Shown one piece after another: positions 22,755 to 34,645 of a stretch of 64,000 nt of DNA. The notes beneath the pieces were generated by a model. That model did no database searches. It was not told the origin of the DNA and saw only the letters and a list, made by a program, of their open reading frames with translations. The translations under genes and the position numbers were made by a program. Source of the DNA: Zingiber officinale (taxonomy: Eukaryota; Streptophyta; Magnoliopsida; Zingiberales; Zingiberaceae); assembly GCF_018446385.1 (NCBI RefSeq), contig NC_056000.1, forward strand, positions 48,950,722 through 49,014,721. Direction: 5' to 3'. Position 1 is the stretch's first letter, and every line of letters starts with the position of its first letter.

Positions 22755-23598
22755 ATCCTTTCTGGTTCTCATGCCACCAACCATTCTATGACTTTCGTGT
22801 TTTGCTATCGTTGTTCTTTCCTCTATAAATTCTGAATCTTTTCGACTATAATAATCTTCCATTGTTTGGAGGAACAAATTATCTTGATCTGGTGAAGCAT
22901 TGTCCTTGTTATATCTGTTTCTTCTGTTATCACACATATCGTGGCTGTTTTTAGGTATTTTTTCGACTTGGCTGCTAGTTTGCTTACCCGAGTTTTGAAA
23001 CAATTTTTTCTACTTGATAGTTATCAAATTTTTTCCACTTAATGTATCGTCGAAAAAGGGTTCCCACTGGATGGTACAGTGTTTGTTCTAATAAATCTTG
23101 AGTTAATTTTGAATCCGTGTAAAATGATTCGTTGGATATGTAGAGTAAAATGTTCTTTTATGATTTATCTATTTCTATTTTATCTTAGGTCGATGATATT
23201 AAATCGTTTGGGATATATGACAAATTTGTAAAATCTAAAATTAGATTTGAAAGCTGTATAAAATGGTTAGATTTATGTGCACCTAAAGTTTACTAGGAAA
23301 ATTTCTTATGAATGGAAAATTTCTTACTAATTTAATTGTTAGGATAATAACCTCGAACGCACGGCCAAACCTGGTAACCGTGGTTACGTTGTTTCTGGAA
23401 TCTTCGTCCAGCGCCGTGTGGGGCCCGCAAAGAGCTGGTGGCTATGTATGGGCAAACTGCTTTAAGATTCGTGAGGGCGGCGGACTCGTGACGACGGCGA
23501 TCTCCTCGAATACCTACCCCCATTCGCATCGCCTTTCTCCTCCAAATCCATCCATTCCCAATTCCTCGCATCCTCATCCTACTCCGCCGCCGCCGTCG
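22755..23598. other. intergenic between V-ATPase F and the RING gene
   Basis: It contains the V-ATPase F 3' UTR, then AT-rich sequence, then a GC-richer segment from about 23340 that is the likely RING promoter and leader. The RING reading frame stays open back to 23308, but the sequence before 23599 is not conserved-looking. Confidence 0.5.
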
Positions 23599-24666
23599 AT
23601 GTCTTCCGCCGGTAGCCATGGAAGTGGGGCCGCCGCCTCCGAGTACCAGAACTACTTCTGCCACCGGTGCCAGCGCACTGTCTCCCTACCCGCCGCAGCC
23701 TTCGAGATCGTCTGCCCCGTCTGCCACGATGACTTCCTCGAAGAGGTTGAGCCCCCCATCCCTAGTCCCAGCCCTAATAGCATATCTAATTCTGCCTCTG
23801 GCAATCCTGTTATCGTTCAATCCTTTGCTTCCCCGTTCTTCTCCTCCTCTTCCCCCGCCCCCGCTAGCTTCGACCTCAGGCAACCCAGTGGCCTTGCCGA
23901 TCTCCTCGGCCCTGAAATATTCGTCTCCCGCTCTGGACCTGGTGCCCCCACTAGTGCTACTGGCGAGGTTCCCTTCAATCCGATGGTCTTCTTGCAGGAT
24001 TACCTCCAGCAATTTGCGTCTGGAGGTGCCAATATCCAGGTCGTGATTGGGGGCGGACCTGACGGTGGAATTGGGAACATCGGGGATTACTTTATCGGCT
24101 CTGGCCTTGAGCAGCTTATCCAGCACCTTACTGAGAATGATCCCAATCGTTATGGAACCCCTCCTGCGGCCAAGACTGCCGTTGCAAACCTTCCGGACAT
24201 CAAAATTAGTAGAGAGTTGCTTGCCTCTGATGAAGCGAAGTGCTCTGTCTGCATGGACACTTTTGAGATGGGAATCGAGGCCAAGAAGATGCCTTGCAAG
24301 CATATCTTTCACAAAGACTGCATCTTGCCATGGCTCGAATTGCACAATTCCTGCCCAGTTTGTCGTTATGAGCTTCCGACTGATGATCTAGACTATGAGC
24401 AACGTAGGGGGGCACCAGTGGTCCCTTCAGCGCAGGCAACTGCTGGAACAAGGGATTCTGGTAGTGTTTCTGGGGCAACTGCTGGAGCTTTCATTGAAGG
24501 AGATTCTGCTAACCCTAGAATGACTGAGAGAAGGTTTAGAATTTCACTGCCGTGGCCTTTTAGAATGTTTGAGACACAAGCAGAAGGTAGCAATGCTGAT
24601 GGTCGAGGAAATGATGGGAACAATGGCTCCAATGCACAGTCTGGTCGGCAAGAAGATGGACGCTAA
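23599..24666 (+). CDS. zinc-ribbon plus RING-H2 E3 ubiquitin ligase (RHC1A/RING1-like)
   Basis: A single-exon 355-aa ORF. Residues 21-42 carry CHRC...CPVC, the N-terminal zinc ribbon of this plant family (YFCHRCQRTVSL...VCPVCHDDFLEE). Residues about 215-255 carry a RING-H2: CSVCMDTFEMG, MPCKHIFHKDCILPWLELHNSCPVC, with all eight C3H2C3 ligands visible. Between them lies a Ser/Pro-rich linker and DYLQQF plus a GG-rich stretch; the C-terminus has RRFRISLPWPFRMF and an N/G-rich tail. The family transfers ubiquitin from E2 to substrates; members act in stress and hormone signalling, but the substrate is unknown here. I place the start at MSSAGSHGSG because family members begin shortly before the zinc ribbon; an in-frame start at 23308 would add 97 unconserved residues. 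Confidence 0.93.
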   Translation: MSSAGSHGSGAAASEYQNYFCHRCQRTVSLPAAAFEIVCPVCHDDFLEEVEPPIPSPSPNSISNSASGNPVIVQSFASPFFSSSSPAPASFDLRQPSGLADLLGPEIFVSRSGPGAPTSATGEVPFNPMVFLQDYLQQFASGGANIQVVIGGGPDGGIGNIGDYFIGSGLEQLIQHLTENDPNRYGTPPAAKTAVANLPDIKISRELLASDEAKCSVCMDTFEMGIEAKKMPCKHIFHKDCILPWLELHNSCPVCRYELPTDDLDYEQRRGAPVVPSAQATAGTRDSGSVSGATAGAFIEGDSANPRMTERRFRISLPWPFRMFETQAEGSNADGRGNDGNNGSNAQSGRQEDGR

Positions 24667-25312
24667 GAATTTCATCAAAAGATTTCAATCCAGGTGGCAT
24701 GAAGGTACACTTTCTGGAATTGTTATGTTTATGTTATTCTTTAGTTTCTATGTCAAGTTGTCAACTATTTGGTTTTCTCTAAATATCTGTTTCTTTTCTT
24801 TCATTCCAATCCTATTCAGAGCTTTGAATCATGAAGCAATCTGTTAGCTGCACTTTAGGCCAGAAATATGTGCGATGATTCCGTCCCTTTGATGTTGTTC
24901 TTTATTAATCAAGCTCCTAAGTTCCTTCATGCTCTGGTGTTTTGGTGCTTCTTACATTTTAATTGGATTAATGCTGATAATAATTTGTTTGTCGACTATA
25001 TGACTCTTTGTGAAACTCTGCTATTTTGAAATGTGGAACTGTTGGAATCAAATGTCTAATTTGTTTGTTAAAATGTTCAAGAGGGTGGGTGGATGAGCAC
25101 TTTCTTTGGTGGTGGGGGTGGATTGTTCATGTTAAGTACACGAATCAGATTAGACAGTGTCAAGCACACCTTCTGAAATGGTGTGGAAAATAATAACTTT
25201 TTACTCTTCTTATAATATAAATCCATCTTGGATTTTTTTACATTGTCATTTAACCTTAAATAATATGTGCTCTTTTCACTACTGTTATCATCCTTTTTTT
25301 TTTTTTTTCATA

Positions 25313-25480
25313 AGGGGATCCTTGGCGCAATGGTAAAATTGTTGCTTTGTGACCAAAAGGTCATGGGTTTAAATTCTGGAAACAACCTCTTGCAAAAAGC
25401 AGGATAAGACTGCGTACAATAGATCCTTTCCCGGATCCCGCATAGCGGGTGCTTCGTGCATCGGGTTGTCTTTTTTTTTT
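25313..25480 (+). mobile_element. Au SINE
   Basis: The sequence matches the remembered Au SINE almost throughout: GGGGATCCTTGGCGCAATGG, GTGACCAAAAGGTCATGGGT, GGAAACAACCTCTTGCA, GACTGCGTACAATAGA, CCCGCATAGCGGGTGCTTCG, TGCATCGGG, then a T run. The A box TGGCGCAATGG fits the pol III consensus. ATCATCCTTTTTT flanks both sides (25287-25299 and 25481-25493), the target duplication. Au SINE is a widespread angiosperm tRNA-derived family. Confidence 0.92.
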
Positions 25481-26606
25481 ATCATCCTTTTTTCAGTACT
25501 ATTGCCAACTTATTTTATAGGAACCTTTGATATTTTTTTGAGGGGGGAAGTGAACCTCACATCGGCTTGGAACTATTCAATTTAGGCCAACAGTTGAGCA
25601 CACTCTGAACGAGAGAGAAGCTTGCTCTTGATATTGAGGAAGAAGAGTATAGTCTTTGATAGACATTGGGCCTCACTTGTACAACTAGGAGGAGAAACTT
25701 CCTGCCATAGGAGGTTGATACTCTCCCAGCCAACAATTGATTGAAATTTGTTCTCTGACGGAGGATCCTTTAGCATTATGGCAAGGAAAAGAGCATCAAC
25801 AGTAAGAGATCCATTGGAGAAGATGACGATGACGATGACGATGACGACGACGACAACAAAGAGGAGTGGGAGGAGGTTTAGTTGGACTGCTGGAGATTGT
25901 TGTTTTGTGTATGGAATTTATTGAGTTGGGTACGACGCTAGGTGGTCTAGTGATGCACTCAGCTTGATTGGGCAGAGAGGGAGCAGCAACATCGAAAGGG
26001 CTTTGAGGAGTTGTTGAAACTGTAAGGTTTTGTTGAAGGAGAAACTTCAATGAGGGAAGCATCTCTCTTTTTTGGCGAAGGCCATAGCAATACCCTCTTG
26101 TGGAGCCATAGTAGGGAATGATCTTACGATGAATTGCTTCTAGCTTGGAGTTGGACAGTAGTGTGGAAAAGATTTTCTTTTTGGAAGGAAGATGATTTGT
26201 TGAGAATTGAGATGCAGGGAGAGGTGTAGATGTGGAGGGAAATTCACATCATTGCATCAATCTTGCAGATGCATCCTCCCTTTTTAAGGGATTGAAAAGG
26301 AAGGAGATTGGAAATCCAAATTCTAGATTTGTGTACTCTTATACTAAGTTGAGAGCTGATAATATATTATCTGATTGAGGTGATATAAAATATATCCATA
26401 TAATTATATAATATAATACTACAATTATTAAATAGCCCATTTGAGGACATTTTAGCACTTGCCTCCTTTATGTCTAATAGGAAGAACCCTAGAATGTAGT
26501 TAATAAAAATGCAGTAGGCTAGTAGCTGTAGTTGAAAGAGGTACAAGGTGAGTCAAATATACATTGAGTTGGGTTCCTAACTGCCATTAATACTGTTGAA
26601 ATACAG

Positions 26607-26694
26607 TAATGACAGATTTCTATATTAACTAGCATGTTTGAAGGTAGTTCTATAATGACAGATTTCTATATTAACTAGCATGTTTGAAGGTAGT
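26607..26694. repeat. tandem duplication, 46-bp period
   Basis: Forty-two identical bases at 26607-26648 recur at 26653-26694 (shared TAATGACAGATTTCTATATT and AGCATGTTTGAAGGTAGT). Confidence 0.9.
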
Positions 26695-27085
26695 ACAATC
26701 CAAGTATTGCGGTTGCAGCCCCTCTTCCTCCTATCCCTTCTCTCTCTTTCCTTCTTGTACCTCGTTCCACTGCTCCTTCCTATGCCTTCTTTTCGTTCTT
26801 CATTCACCTTGTCCTTTCTCTTTCATTTTTTCTTGCACTAATATGTTTTCTTTTGCTGTGAGTTGAGAGAGGAGGATGGATCACTTTGTGCATTGTTATT
26901 GGATGGACTACTTTGTGGGTTGTTGTTGTGATCATACAATGGTGGACCATGTTGCCTTCTTTCCCATGGATCAAGCCCCACAAACTCACCTAAATGGCTT
27001 AGAGAAGTGCTTAAGGTGGGTCTTGAATCTCAGTACATCTATTGTGGTTGGGTGGTTTTCCTCATTGGATTTAATTAAAGCATGT

Positions 27086-27304
27086 GGCAAAAAAAAAAAA
27101 AAAAAAGGTGATTCGCTCGCCCTCAGCCCCCCCGCCAACCCGTCCCTAGGCGAACACGGAGGAGGTAAATCACGGGTGGCTACTAGCCATTAGTGCAAAT
27201 GGCCAAAACATGGGGGAGGTTATGCTCGATCACGTCGAGTTTCGACCCCAAGACCTCATGTAGCAACACCCCATATCTTAACCATCGCACCGCCCCGAGG
27301 GGAC
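27086..27304 (-). mobile_element. tRNA-related SINE, near full length
   Basis: The 219-bp insertion in antisense is bounded by an exact 19-bp target duplication, GGATTTAATTAAAGCATGT, at 27067-27085 and 27305-27323. On the minus strand it starts CCCCTCGGGGCGG, has a pol III B-box region (GGGGTCGAAACTC), shares CATTTGCACTAATGG and CGTGATTTACCTCC with its relatives and ends in a T tail after GCGAATCACC. Confidence 0.92.
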
Positions 27305-27784
27305 GGATTTAATTAAAGCATGTCCCCATGGTTGGAGGAGTGCACTAAGACTTTAAGCCTTAGTTATTCTTTTATTGGTATCATCGATGGTTGGTACATA
27401 ATCTTTTATGCAATTCTTTAGCACTGGTGATCAATATCTAACTTAATACTCATTTTTTCACTACATTTATAATATTTTCTTTGATTTTCCTTCTCACATC
27501 TTTCACTTTATTCCATTCAACTCCTTTACTGAATTGCCTTTGAATATGTCCATATCATTATATTCTATTTTTTTCTTCTAATTTATCATTTATTAGAGTT
27601 ACAGTTTTGCTCTTAGATTTTATTTTTTCAAATTTTTTTGCTTTGTAGTAACTCTACATATTCCACCTAACATTCTTATCTATAATTTATCAAGTTAGAT
27701 GTGCATTTGCAGACTCTGTTTAGTGTTGATTGAATATCGTAATGATCTGAGTTCATTGGCTTTAGGAACTCTGATAAATTGCCA

Positions 27785-28001
27785 TACGCCCCCTCGGATG
27801 GGTCTAGTGGCTAGTGCATGAAGTGTTGTCACCATGAGATCTGAGGTTCGAATCTCGGCAAAGCTGAGGTAAATGTCTCCTTTATGTGTTAGTCATTATT
27901 CCAAAGGCTAGTAGCCACCCGTGATTTACCTCCTCCGTGTTGACCCTGGGACGGGTTGACGGGGGCGCTAGGGACGAGCGTATTCACCTTTTTTGCCACC
28001 A
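27785..28001 (+). mobile_element. tRNA-related SINE, full length
   Basis: The 217-bp insertion is flanked by an exact 15-bp duplication, TCTGATAAATTGCCA, at 27770-27784 and 28002-28016. The head GCCCCCTCGGATGGGTCTAG is tRNA-like with B box GGTTCGAATCT. The body GGCTAGTAGCCACCCGTGAT and CTCCTCCGTGTTGACCC is shared in inverted sense with 27086-27304 and 2710-2831, and the tail is TTCACCTTTTTTGCCACC. Confidence 0.92.
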
Positions 28002-29813
28002 TCTGATAAATTGCCACACACAACTATTTATTTTACTAGCATATGAATGTGCTTTGGATTCTTCGTTCCTTTGTATTTTTCCTTTCTTTTCTTTTCTTCC
28101 TCACCGTGCTCTCAAGTTAAGGAGCCGGTAACAATGATGGACATAACAAATCCAGTTTGTCCAATCATCCATCATTGTGGACTTAGTACAAATGTGGATG
28201 TTGCTGACATTTGACACCTTATATTGATGATCTGGCAGTCCATAGTTTTCATTGTTTGGGGGAGTCAACTTTCATGATGTCATCAATATCAATTAGCACA
28301 GATTTGAAGTGCAATGGAGAACCAGCAAAATTAGAAATCAATTACATCATCTCGTCCTATTTTTTGAAAGAATTACGGCCTTTAACTCCTTTTTAAGTGA
28401 ATTGCTGCCTTCTAACATCATCCTGTCTTTTCCTGCTTGTAGAGGATCAAACTCTGAAGCTTTGTTGTCCTAGTAACAGTTCAATATTCATAATTATTGT
28501 TGTCCAACATGAGTTTTCTGGTTATAGTTACACTGGCAATCAAAACTTTGTTTGTAATTTGTATAATTTTATGATTGAATGGGTCCAAAAGGGTGTGCTA
28601 TTTTTGGATTATAACTGTTATATTCATCAATAAAATTTTCTCGTTTTCACCTTTGTGAAGGTTAAATAAATATAAATGAGAAAATAATAGAGGATAGAGT
28701 TTAATGACATAGGAGAGAATCCATATAATCAACTTCGTAGGGTAGAAGCTTAGTTATTGTTGCTTTAACCTTAATACAATATTTTACCCGCATTGCGTTC
28801 TTCGTGTTTGTGCCTGGAACTGTTTATAATGGATTCGTGCATTCCTCAGAACTTGTATCAAGTTTTAGATTTTTGCAGGTATTGGTTGTGCTCTTTAATT
28901 TTCGTTTTAGGAGGTTAAATGATGGTGCCTTCAAGTTTCTCCACTGAGGGATATCGACATTGCATATGGTAAATAATACTACTAGCTTTCAATCCATGTT
29001 TACGATAAAATAAGATTGTCTAAAATTTTCACTTTTGAAATACATCTTGTTCTGGCTCTGGTATTCTATCAAGTAGGGTGATTTGCCTCTCTAATGAAAA
29101 TTTTCAGTTGGGAGCTTTGAGGATCCATACTGCTATATTTATTTTTCATTGAATAACCTTTTAGATTTCTCAGTATAAATTTACAATATATTTATTAAAA
29201 AAATAATTGATTGCAATTAATTATTTTTTTTTCTTTTGAAAGTAAATGTAAGTGTGATGAAGGATGGATATCGATTTTGTAAGAAGATTTGAAATGTGAT
29301 AAATATTTGGACGTTGATTTTTTAATATATTTAAATTGTACTTTGAATTTACTTGCTAGGTGAACTACGAATGAAATTACTCAGCAGGTGAATTAAGATG
29401 AAAGGATATTTTTTCAATAGGTAAATTATAAAATTATTGTTTTAAAAATTATATATTTAATTTTATAAAATTATAAATTTACTTTATAAATAACCTTTCA
29501 AATTTTATCTTTTAGTTCAGATTCTCTCAACTCATATTCCTATGTTCGTTCAATTATTATTTTTATAAGTAAACTTTCTGCACATAAATGGACTCAAACC
29601 ACGTGAGCGATGGATGGATCACAGCTCATATTCGACATGGCCTCTTACGGTCGGGCCGGTCGGCCTGACCCAGCTTAGAAATTGCACGGGCCAACCGAGC
29701 CCATGTCGGGCCTCTAACACGTCGGATTTCTATTCGCGTCTGAGCCGAACACAGCGTCTAAACCCTACGCCTTCCTTGGTCGACTCAGCAGACGGCAAAA
29801 AAATAAAATAAAA

Positions 29814-30974
29814 ATGGCGCACGCTCGCCGCCACGTCGCGCTCCTCGTCCATGCCCGGCGATGCTTCTCCGCCTCTGCTGTGCCCCGTCCCGCCTGCGTC
29901 CACGAGGTCCGCCGCCTCGCTCTCCTCCGCCGCTTCTCCGACATCGAGTCCCTCCTCGAACCTCTCAAGGACAGCAAGGACGCTTCCTCGGAGCCCTTTC
30001 TCGCTTCCGTCGCCGCCGCCTACGCATCTGCCGGAATGGTCGAACACGCCTTCCGCACCCTCGAGGATCTCCCTCGCCTGGGCTCTCCCCGCACCGCCCT
30101 CTCCCTTAACGCCCTCCTTTCTGCCCTCAACCACTCACCCCGCCGTCTTGGACACCACCGCTTAGTGCCCGAGCTGTTCTCCGACGTCCCCCGAAAATTC
30201 TCCATCGTCCCCGATGCGGTCTCGTACGGCATCCTCGTCAAGTACCACTGCCTTGCCGGAGAGTCCAAGAAGGCCTTCCCGATCATCAAGGAGATGGAGG
30301 AAAAGAAGATCGAGGTCACTTCCGTGATCTATACCACCATCCTTGATTCTCTATACAAGGACAGCAAACCGCAGGAGGCCGAGACGCTTTGGAAGGAAAT
30401 GGGCATTAAAGGGGTAAAGCCCGATCTCCCCGCTTACAATGTGCGGGTTATGCACAAAGCTCTTGTTGGGAAGCCAGATGAGGTCCTTGATCTTATTGCT
30501 GAGATGGAGGCCGCAGGATTGGAGCCAGATATCATCTCCTATAACTATTTGATCGCTTGTTATTGTAAACATCGCAAGACTAAGGATGCAAAGAAGGTCT
30601 ACCACGGATTAGAGGAGAAGGGATGTGTGCCGAATTCTGTGACCTTTATGAATCTTCTTTCAGCTTTGAGTAAAAATCGGGATTTTGTGGGGTGTATGAA
30701 GGTGTTGGCAGATTGCATTAAACATAGCAACATACCTGATTTGGGTTCCATTAAGCTGCTGGTGAAGGAGTTGGTGAAAGCTTCTAGGCCGAGAGATGCA
30801 AGGAGGGTGATTACTAGATTGGAAAAGAAATTCCCAGAAGATTTTGTTGGAGATTGGAAGAAACTGGAGAAGTTGGTTAGTCGTAGTAAGGATGTAAAGA
30901 AATCTGATCAAAAAATAGATGCTCCACATATGAAAGATCAAAATGGTAGTGAAATACAATCAAAATCATGGTGA
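29814..30974 (+). CDS. P-class pentatricopeptide repeat protein, probably mitochondrial
   Basis: An intronless 386-aa ORF. The first ~25 residues (MAHARRHVALLVHARRCFSASAVP) are Arg/Ala/Ser-rich with few acidic residues, as in a mitochondrial presequence. About six PPR motifs follow, for example VPDAVSYGILVKYHCLAGESKKAFPIIKEMEEKKIEV, VTSVIYTTILDSLYKDSKPQEAETLWKEMGIKGVKP, LPAYNVRVMHKAL..., EPDIISYNYLIACYCKHRKTKDAKKVYHGLEEKGCVP. There is no E, DYW or SMR domain. The layout and length resemble the short P-class proteins of the At2g18520/At4g36680 type, some of which belong to the plant mitochondrial ribosome (from memory). PPR proteins bind organellar RNA one base per repeat. The tail is Lys-rich. 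Confidence 0.9.
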   Translation: MAHARRHVALLVHARRCFSASAVPRPACVHEVRRLALLRRFSDIESLLEPLKDSKDASSEPFLASVAAAYASAGMVEHAFRTLEDLPRLGSPRTALSLNALLSALNHSPRRLGHHRLVPELFSDVPRKFSIVPDAVSYGILVKYHCLAGESKKAFPIIKEMEEKKIEVTSVIYTTILDSLYKDSKPQEAETLWKEMGIKGVKPDLPAYNVRVMHKALVGKPDEVLDLIAEMEAAGLEPDIISYNYLIACYCKHRKTKDAKKVYHGLEEKGCVPNSVTFMNLLSALSKNRDFVGCMKVLADCIKHSNIPDLGSIKLLVKELVKASRPRDARRVITRLEKKFPEDFVGDWKKLEKLVSRSKDVKKSDQKIDAPHMKDQNGSEIQSKSW

Positions 30975-33900
30975 TGTTGGTTTTTGTTAGGTAGCTTATC
31001 ATCAAGTGGAAGGAAAATGTCTGAACTCCATTCCCTTATTATTTCGTGATGCAAATAAGTATGGGGTTTATTTTGGGGCTTCAAAGTTCTGAGATTAGAA
31101 TTCTAAATTAGAACGAAAACTATAGAGTTTATGATTTGATGGTGCAAATACTGCTCATCTAATAGTCAATATGAAGACATTTTGATGCTCAACAATGTGG
31201 AAGAGTTGATGTAAATTCAAAATAGCTGCACCTTTACCAACATGACTCCGAAGATGGTTCGTTTGGATCCTACCTTATCATATTTGGTTGTGCACTATCT
31301 TTTCATTCAAAAATAAAATTAGCTCTATCCCTAATTATATATTTTTTTATTGATTTCCAAAGCTTCTACTTCATTCCCTGAGATTTAAAATACTGGAGAA
31401 GGATTTCCTTTGGTGGAGTGCAAATCAATGTAGTGAATCAAAATATTTAGTCAGCTAATCTCATTTGGCTTCAGGGAGAGAAATGAAAAATTTAGACTGG
31501 GAATTTACGATTTGCCATGTCACAATATAGCTAGCTGGGCTCGGAAATGGCAGTGGATGTTTTTCATTGCATCAGGAGGACTTGGGAGCTTAATTGTTTT
31601 TAAATCTTGTTCATCAAAGGAAAAATTGTTTGATTGCTCAGTCCATTCACAATTCAATCACATATCATTAAATGATTTGTTCCATTGAATGACTTATTCT
31701 GTGATATATATAACCTAGAAGATGTTGCCATGGCTTCTGGAAGGACACTTGGTTCTCTTGACCTGTGTTGCTTGCCTATTCCTAGAAGTATTCCTGTGTG
31801 CTTACTGCTTGGGCAGAATTCCACAATCAAAGACATGGTTCGAATGAGTGCTTGCATAACTATTTGTTGTTTTGTTATGGCGTTCCACTTCTGCAACACC
31901 AGAAGCTGATTGCTTTACTGGGCATCCCGGAGATTATAAAACGCATATGTTTGCACATAATGGAGGTGGTCCCTGTTAGGAGAATGCATGGTGAGTTCAT
32001 CATTTAAGATCAGAATTGATTGGGAGTGAATGTCAGACTCATCTAGTCTAATGATGTGGGTGTGTTTGTGCGTGTTGCGTGTGCAAACTACATATCAAAT
32101 TCTAAAAAATTGCCTTAGAGTTCTTGTTTGACCTGATCCGCGCCTTATCTGGTTTGGATACAGAAATCTGCACATCACTCCTTCAACAAATGCTTCTGAG
32201 TTGCCTCCATGTAGGAGAATAAGTTCTGACTATGCAGCAGCTTGCCAATATAATCACATTTCTGTGGAGTTCTCAAGACATGTTTAACCCCATAATCAAA
32301 TGGTTTGCAGTCTGCTCAAAACTGGCTTCTTGTTTTTCATAATAGTTGGCGAGCAAGCAACATAAACATATTTAAGAGCAAAGGTTTTTTTTTCTGATAT
32401 TGTGTTCAGAGAAGGGTCTCAAAATTATGTAGAGAGATTCTGATTTGAGATTTGAACTTCTGATACTATATATATATCATACACACTTCTCTTTAATTGA
32501 TAATTTAGATCTTGTCTGTGTTGCTTGAAAAAAATGAGTCCATACCATTTTTTACAGTTCTCAAGGGTTTACTACAAGCAGAGATATTGATAGGAAATTT
32601 CGACCCATCTTGGATCAGCAACATAGAGCGGATTGGAATAATAATAGCATGTAAATATTGTTGATTGGTTCTAGCCAATATTTTCTTGACATGATGGCCC
32701 TACAATTTCATTTGGAAGTTATTCTCATTTATCCTTCCCTTTTTAAAGGAAAGTTAATTTCATGAACATTATTATAAGCCATGTATCCTAAAACCACTGT
32801 CTGTGACTTATGTTCTAGCGAGCAACCTAGATTTCTATTTTGTCTCAAAAACTCTGGTGAGTATCAATATGGTGCAGCTACACAAACTCATCCAGCTGCC
32901 AATAAAACAGTCATTCATTGTGTTTGCCAAGTTATTCTTGAAGTGCATTTTTTGGAGGTTTGGTTCACAGTGGGTTGGGGTTTATGATCTGATTGCACTT
33001 GTGCCTTTTCTTTTCTGAACTTCTAACCATGCTCTCCTGCATTGCTTACATAGAATTTTCTCCTTCCTTTCTTCTCCCGTTCTTATCTTACATGTGTTCG
33101 TTATACAGGAAACTGTGCGATATTGTTTTTTTTTTTTTTCCTTTTGATTACTTTTTAACTATTAGTTAAACCATTAATAACATTTTTTTTATCCTTTAAC
33201 TGTTATATTGTTGTTCTTGGAAGTATAACTTATCAGTGCCAGCACGGGATGGTGTAAGCACAATCCTGTACCAGAGAGCTATCTCTCCAGGTGAGATTCT
33301 AAACCTTGTTCCAAAGTTTTGGCACTTAGTTTGAATCAGATTCAGCAACTTGGATATGATTTTTGCCATGCTGAGGAGAGCACAATAAGAATGTTATCCG
33401 GCAAAATTCTCAACTGGACTTGGAGCTATTTATTTGTCTCTCTGAAGTAGCAGTTGTTCTCCTTTTTCCTCTGGTAGTTTGTGGCTTCTTTCTGGCTATC
33501 CATTTTAGCTGACACGCAAGCAAATTTGACTACATTGTGGTGTTTACTTGTACATTTCTCACTCGAAGCCCATCATGATCAAGCAGTGGATACAGTTATG
33601 CTTTCTACTCACCTTTTGCGAGAATCTGCGGATTCCTTTCTGGTGTTGGGTGCGCCCTGAATGCATAAAAGGGAGCTTTTAAAAGATGTTCAGAGCCCAG
33701 CCAAGGAATGTGGCCTTGGCTGCTTGCTGCACAACATGGAAGATGAGTCTGCAATTGTGCTCCTACTGCTTGTGGCCACCCAACTCCACTTTGCTTCCAT
33801 TGCTGTAAGTTGTCTCTATCCCTTCCTTTTTTGCTCTCATGCTTTGTCACAGTCCATTTCTTTTTCTTCTACATGCTCTACTTTTTCTTTCTTTCTTTCT

Positions 33901-34559
33901 TCCTCCTTTTATATTATTGTCTTCAGTGTTGTGCACTTTTATTTATTTATTTATGCTTTGCACTTTGCTCATATTGCTTGATGAGCTGATAAATTAGGTA
34001 TATATATATACTCTCATTTTGCTTGTTTTAATTTGTATGCACTTTTATTTAATTTAGGGGCGTAAACGACCAACTCAAAGTAAGCTGAAGTATGTTCAAA
34101 TTTATTTATTTATCTATTTATTGAGTTTGCTTAAACTTATTTATTAAAAATCTCTGGAGCTTGTTCATGAATATTATTTAAGCTTTTAATCTTAGCTCAA
34201 TTTATTAATTTTGTTATTCTTATAATTTATATTAATTAATTTATTTATTTATAAAATTTATACTATTTCTTTATTAACTTTTCTAAACAAGTGAACTAGA
34301 CAAATTAAATAATTTTTTTAAAGCAAAATTATTGTAAAAATAAATTTTTTATACACCTATATTTCTTTTTAAAATTAGCTTATAATATGGATGTATATTT
34401 TAGTGTAAAATATATATTAAAAGTAATTAAAATTCTAATTAGCAAATTCAACTCCCTCATCAGTGTCTATGTTAGAAAAATATTATTCGCATTCTCTACC
34501 TATATATATATATATATTTTTTTTTTTTGCTTTAACTCCTAATGTACATCAATATACCT

Positions 34560-34645
34560 AATTGTTCTTATTTTTGTTAGGTATAAAAATTCTAAAATAA
34601 ATAATTGTTCTTATTTTTGTTAGGTATAAAAATTCTAAAATAAAG
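34560..34645. repeat. tandem duplication, 43-bp period
   Basis: Two identical 43-bp copies share ATTGTTCTTATTTTTGTTAG and ATAAAAATTCTAAAATAAA. Confidence 0.9.

Larger units (their letters stand above)
24667..29813. other. 5.1-kb intergenic tract with SINEs and small duplications
   Basis: The first part holds the RING 3' UTR. An Au SINE lies at 25313-25480. Between 25560 and 26170 two minus-strand ORFs (25776-25582 and 26062-25796) have a more protein-like base composition than their surroundings, but I recognise no family and see no intact gene; a decayed gene fragment is possible. A 46-bp tandem duplication and two SINEs follow. Region 28100-29600 is AT-rich with nothing recognised. The last 200 bp is the PPR promoter and contains a minus-strand TGGGCT, a site-II-like element common upstream of organelle-protein genes. 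Confidence 0.5.

Noticed and set aside
23686-24345. 219-aa minus-strand ORF
   Set aside because: It mirrors the RING coding exon and has no recognisable domain.
33690-33725. Possible miR169-like hairpin (AGCCAAGG...CCTTGGCT)
   Set aside because: Only 8-bp arms pair and the match to miR169 stops after about ten bases; no extended stem was found.
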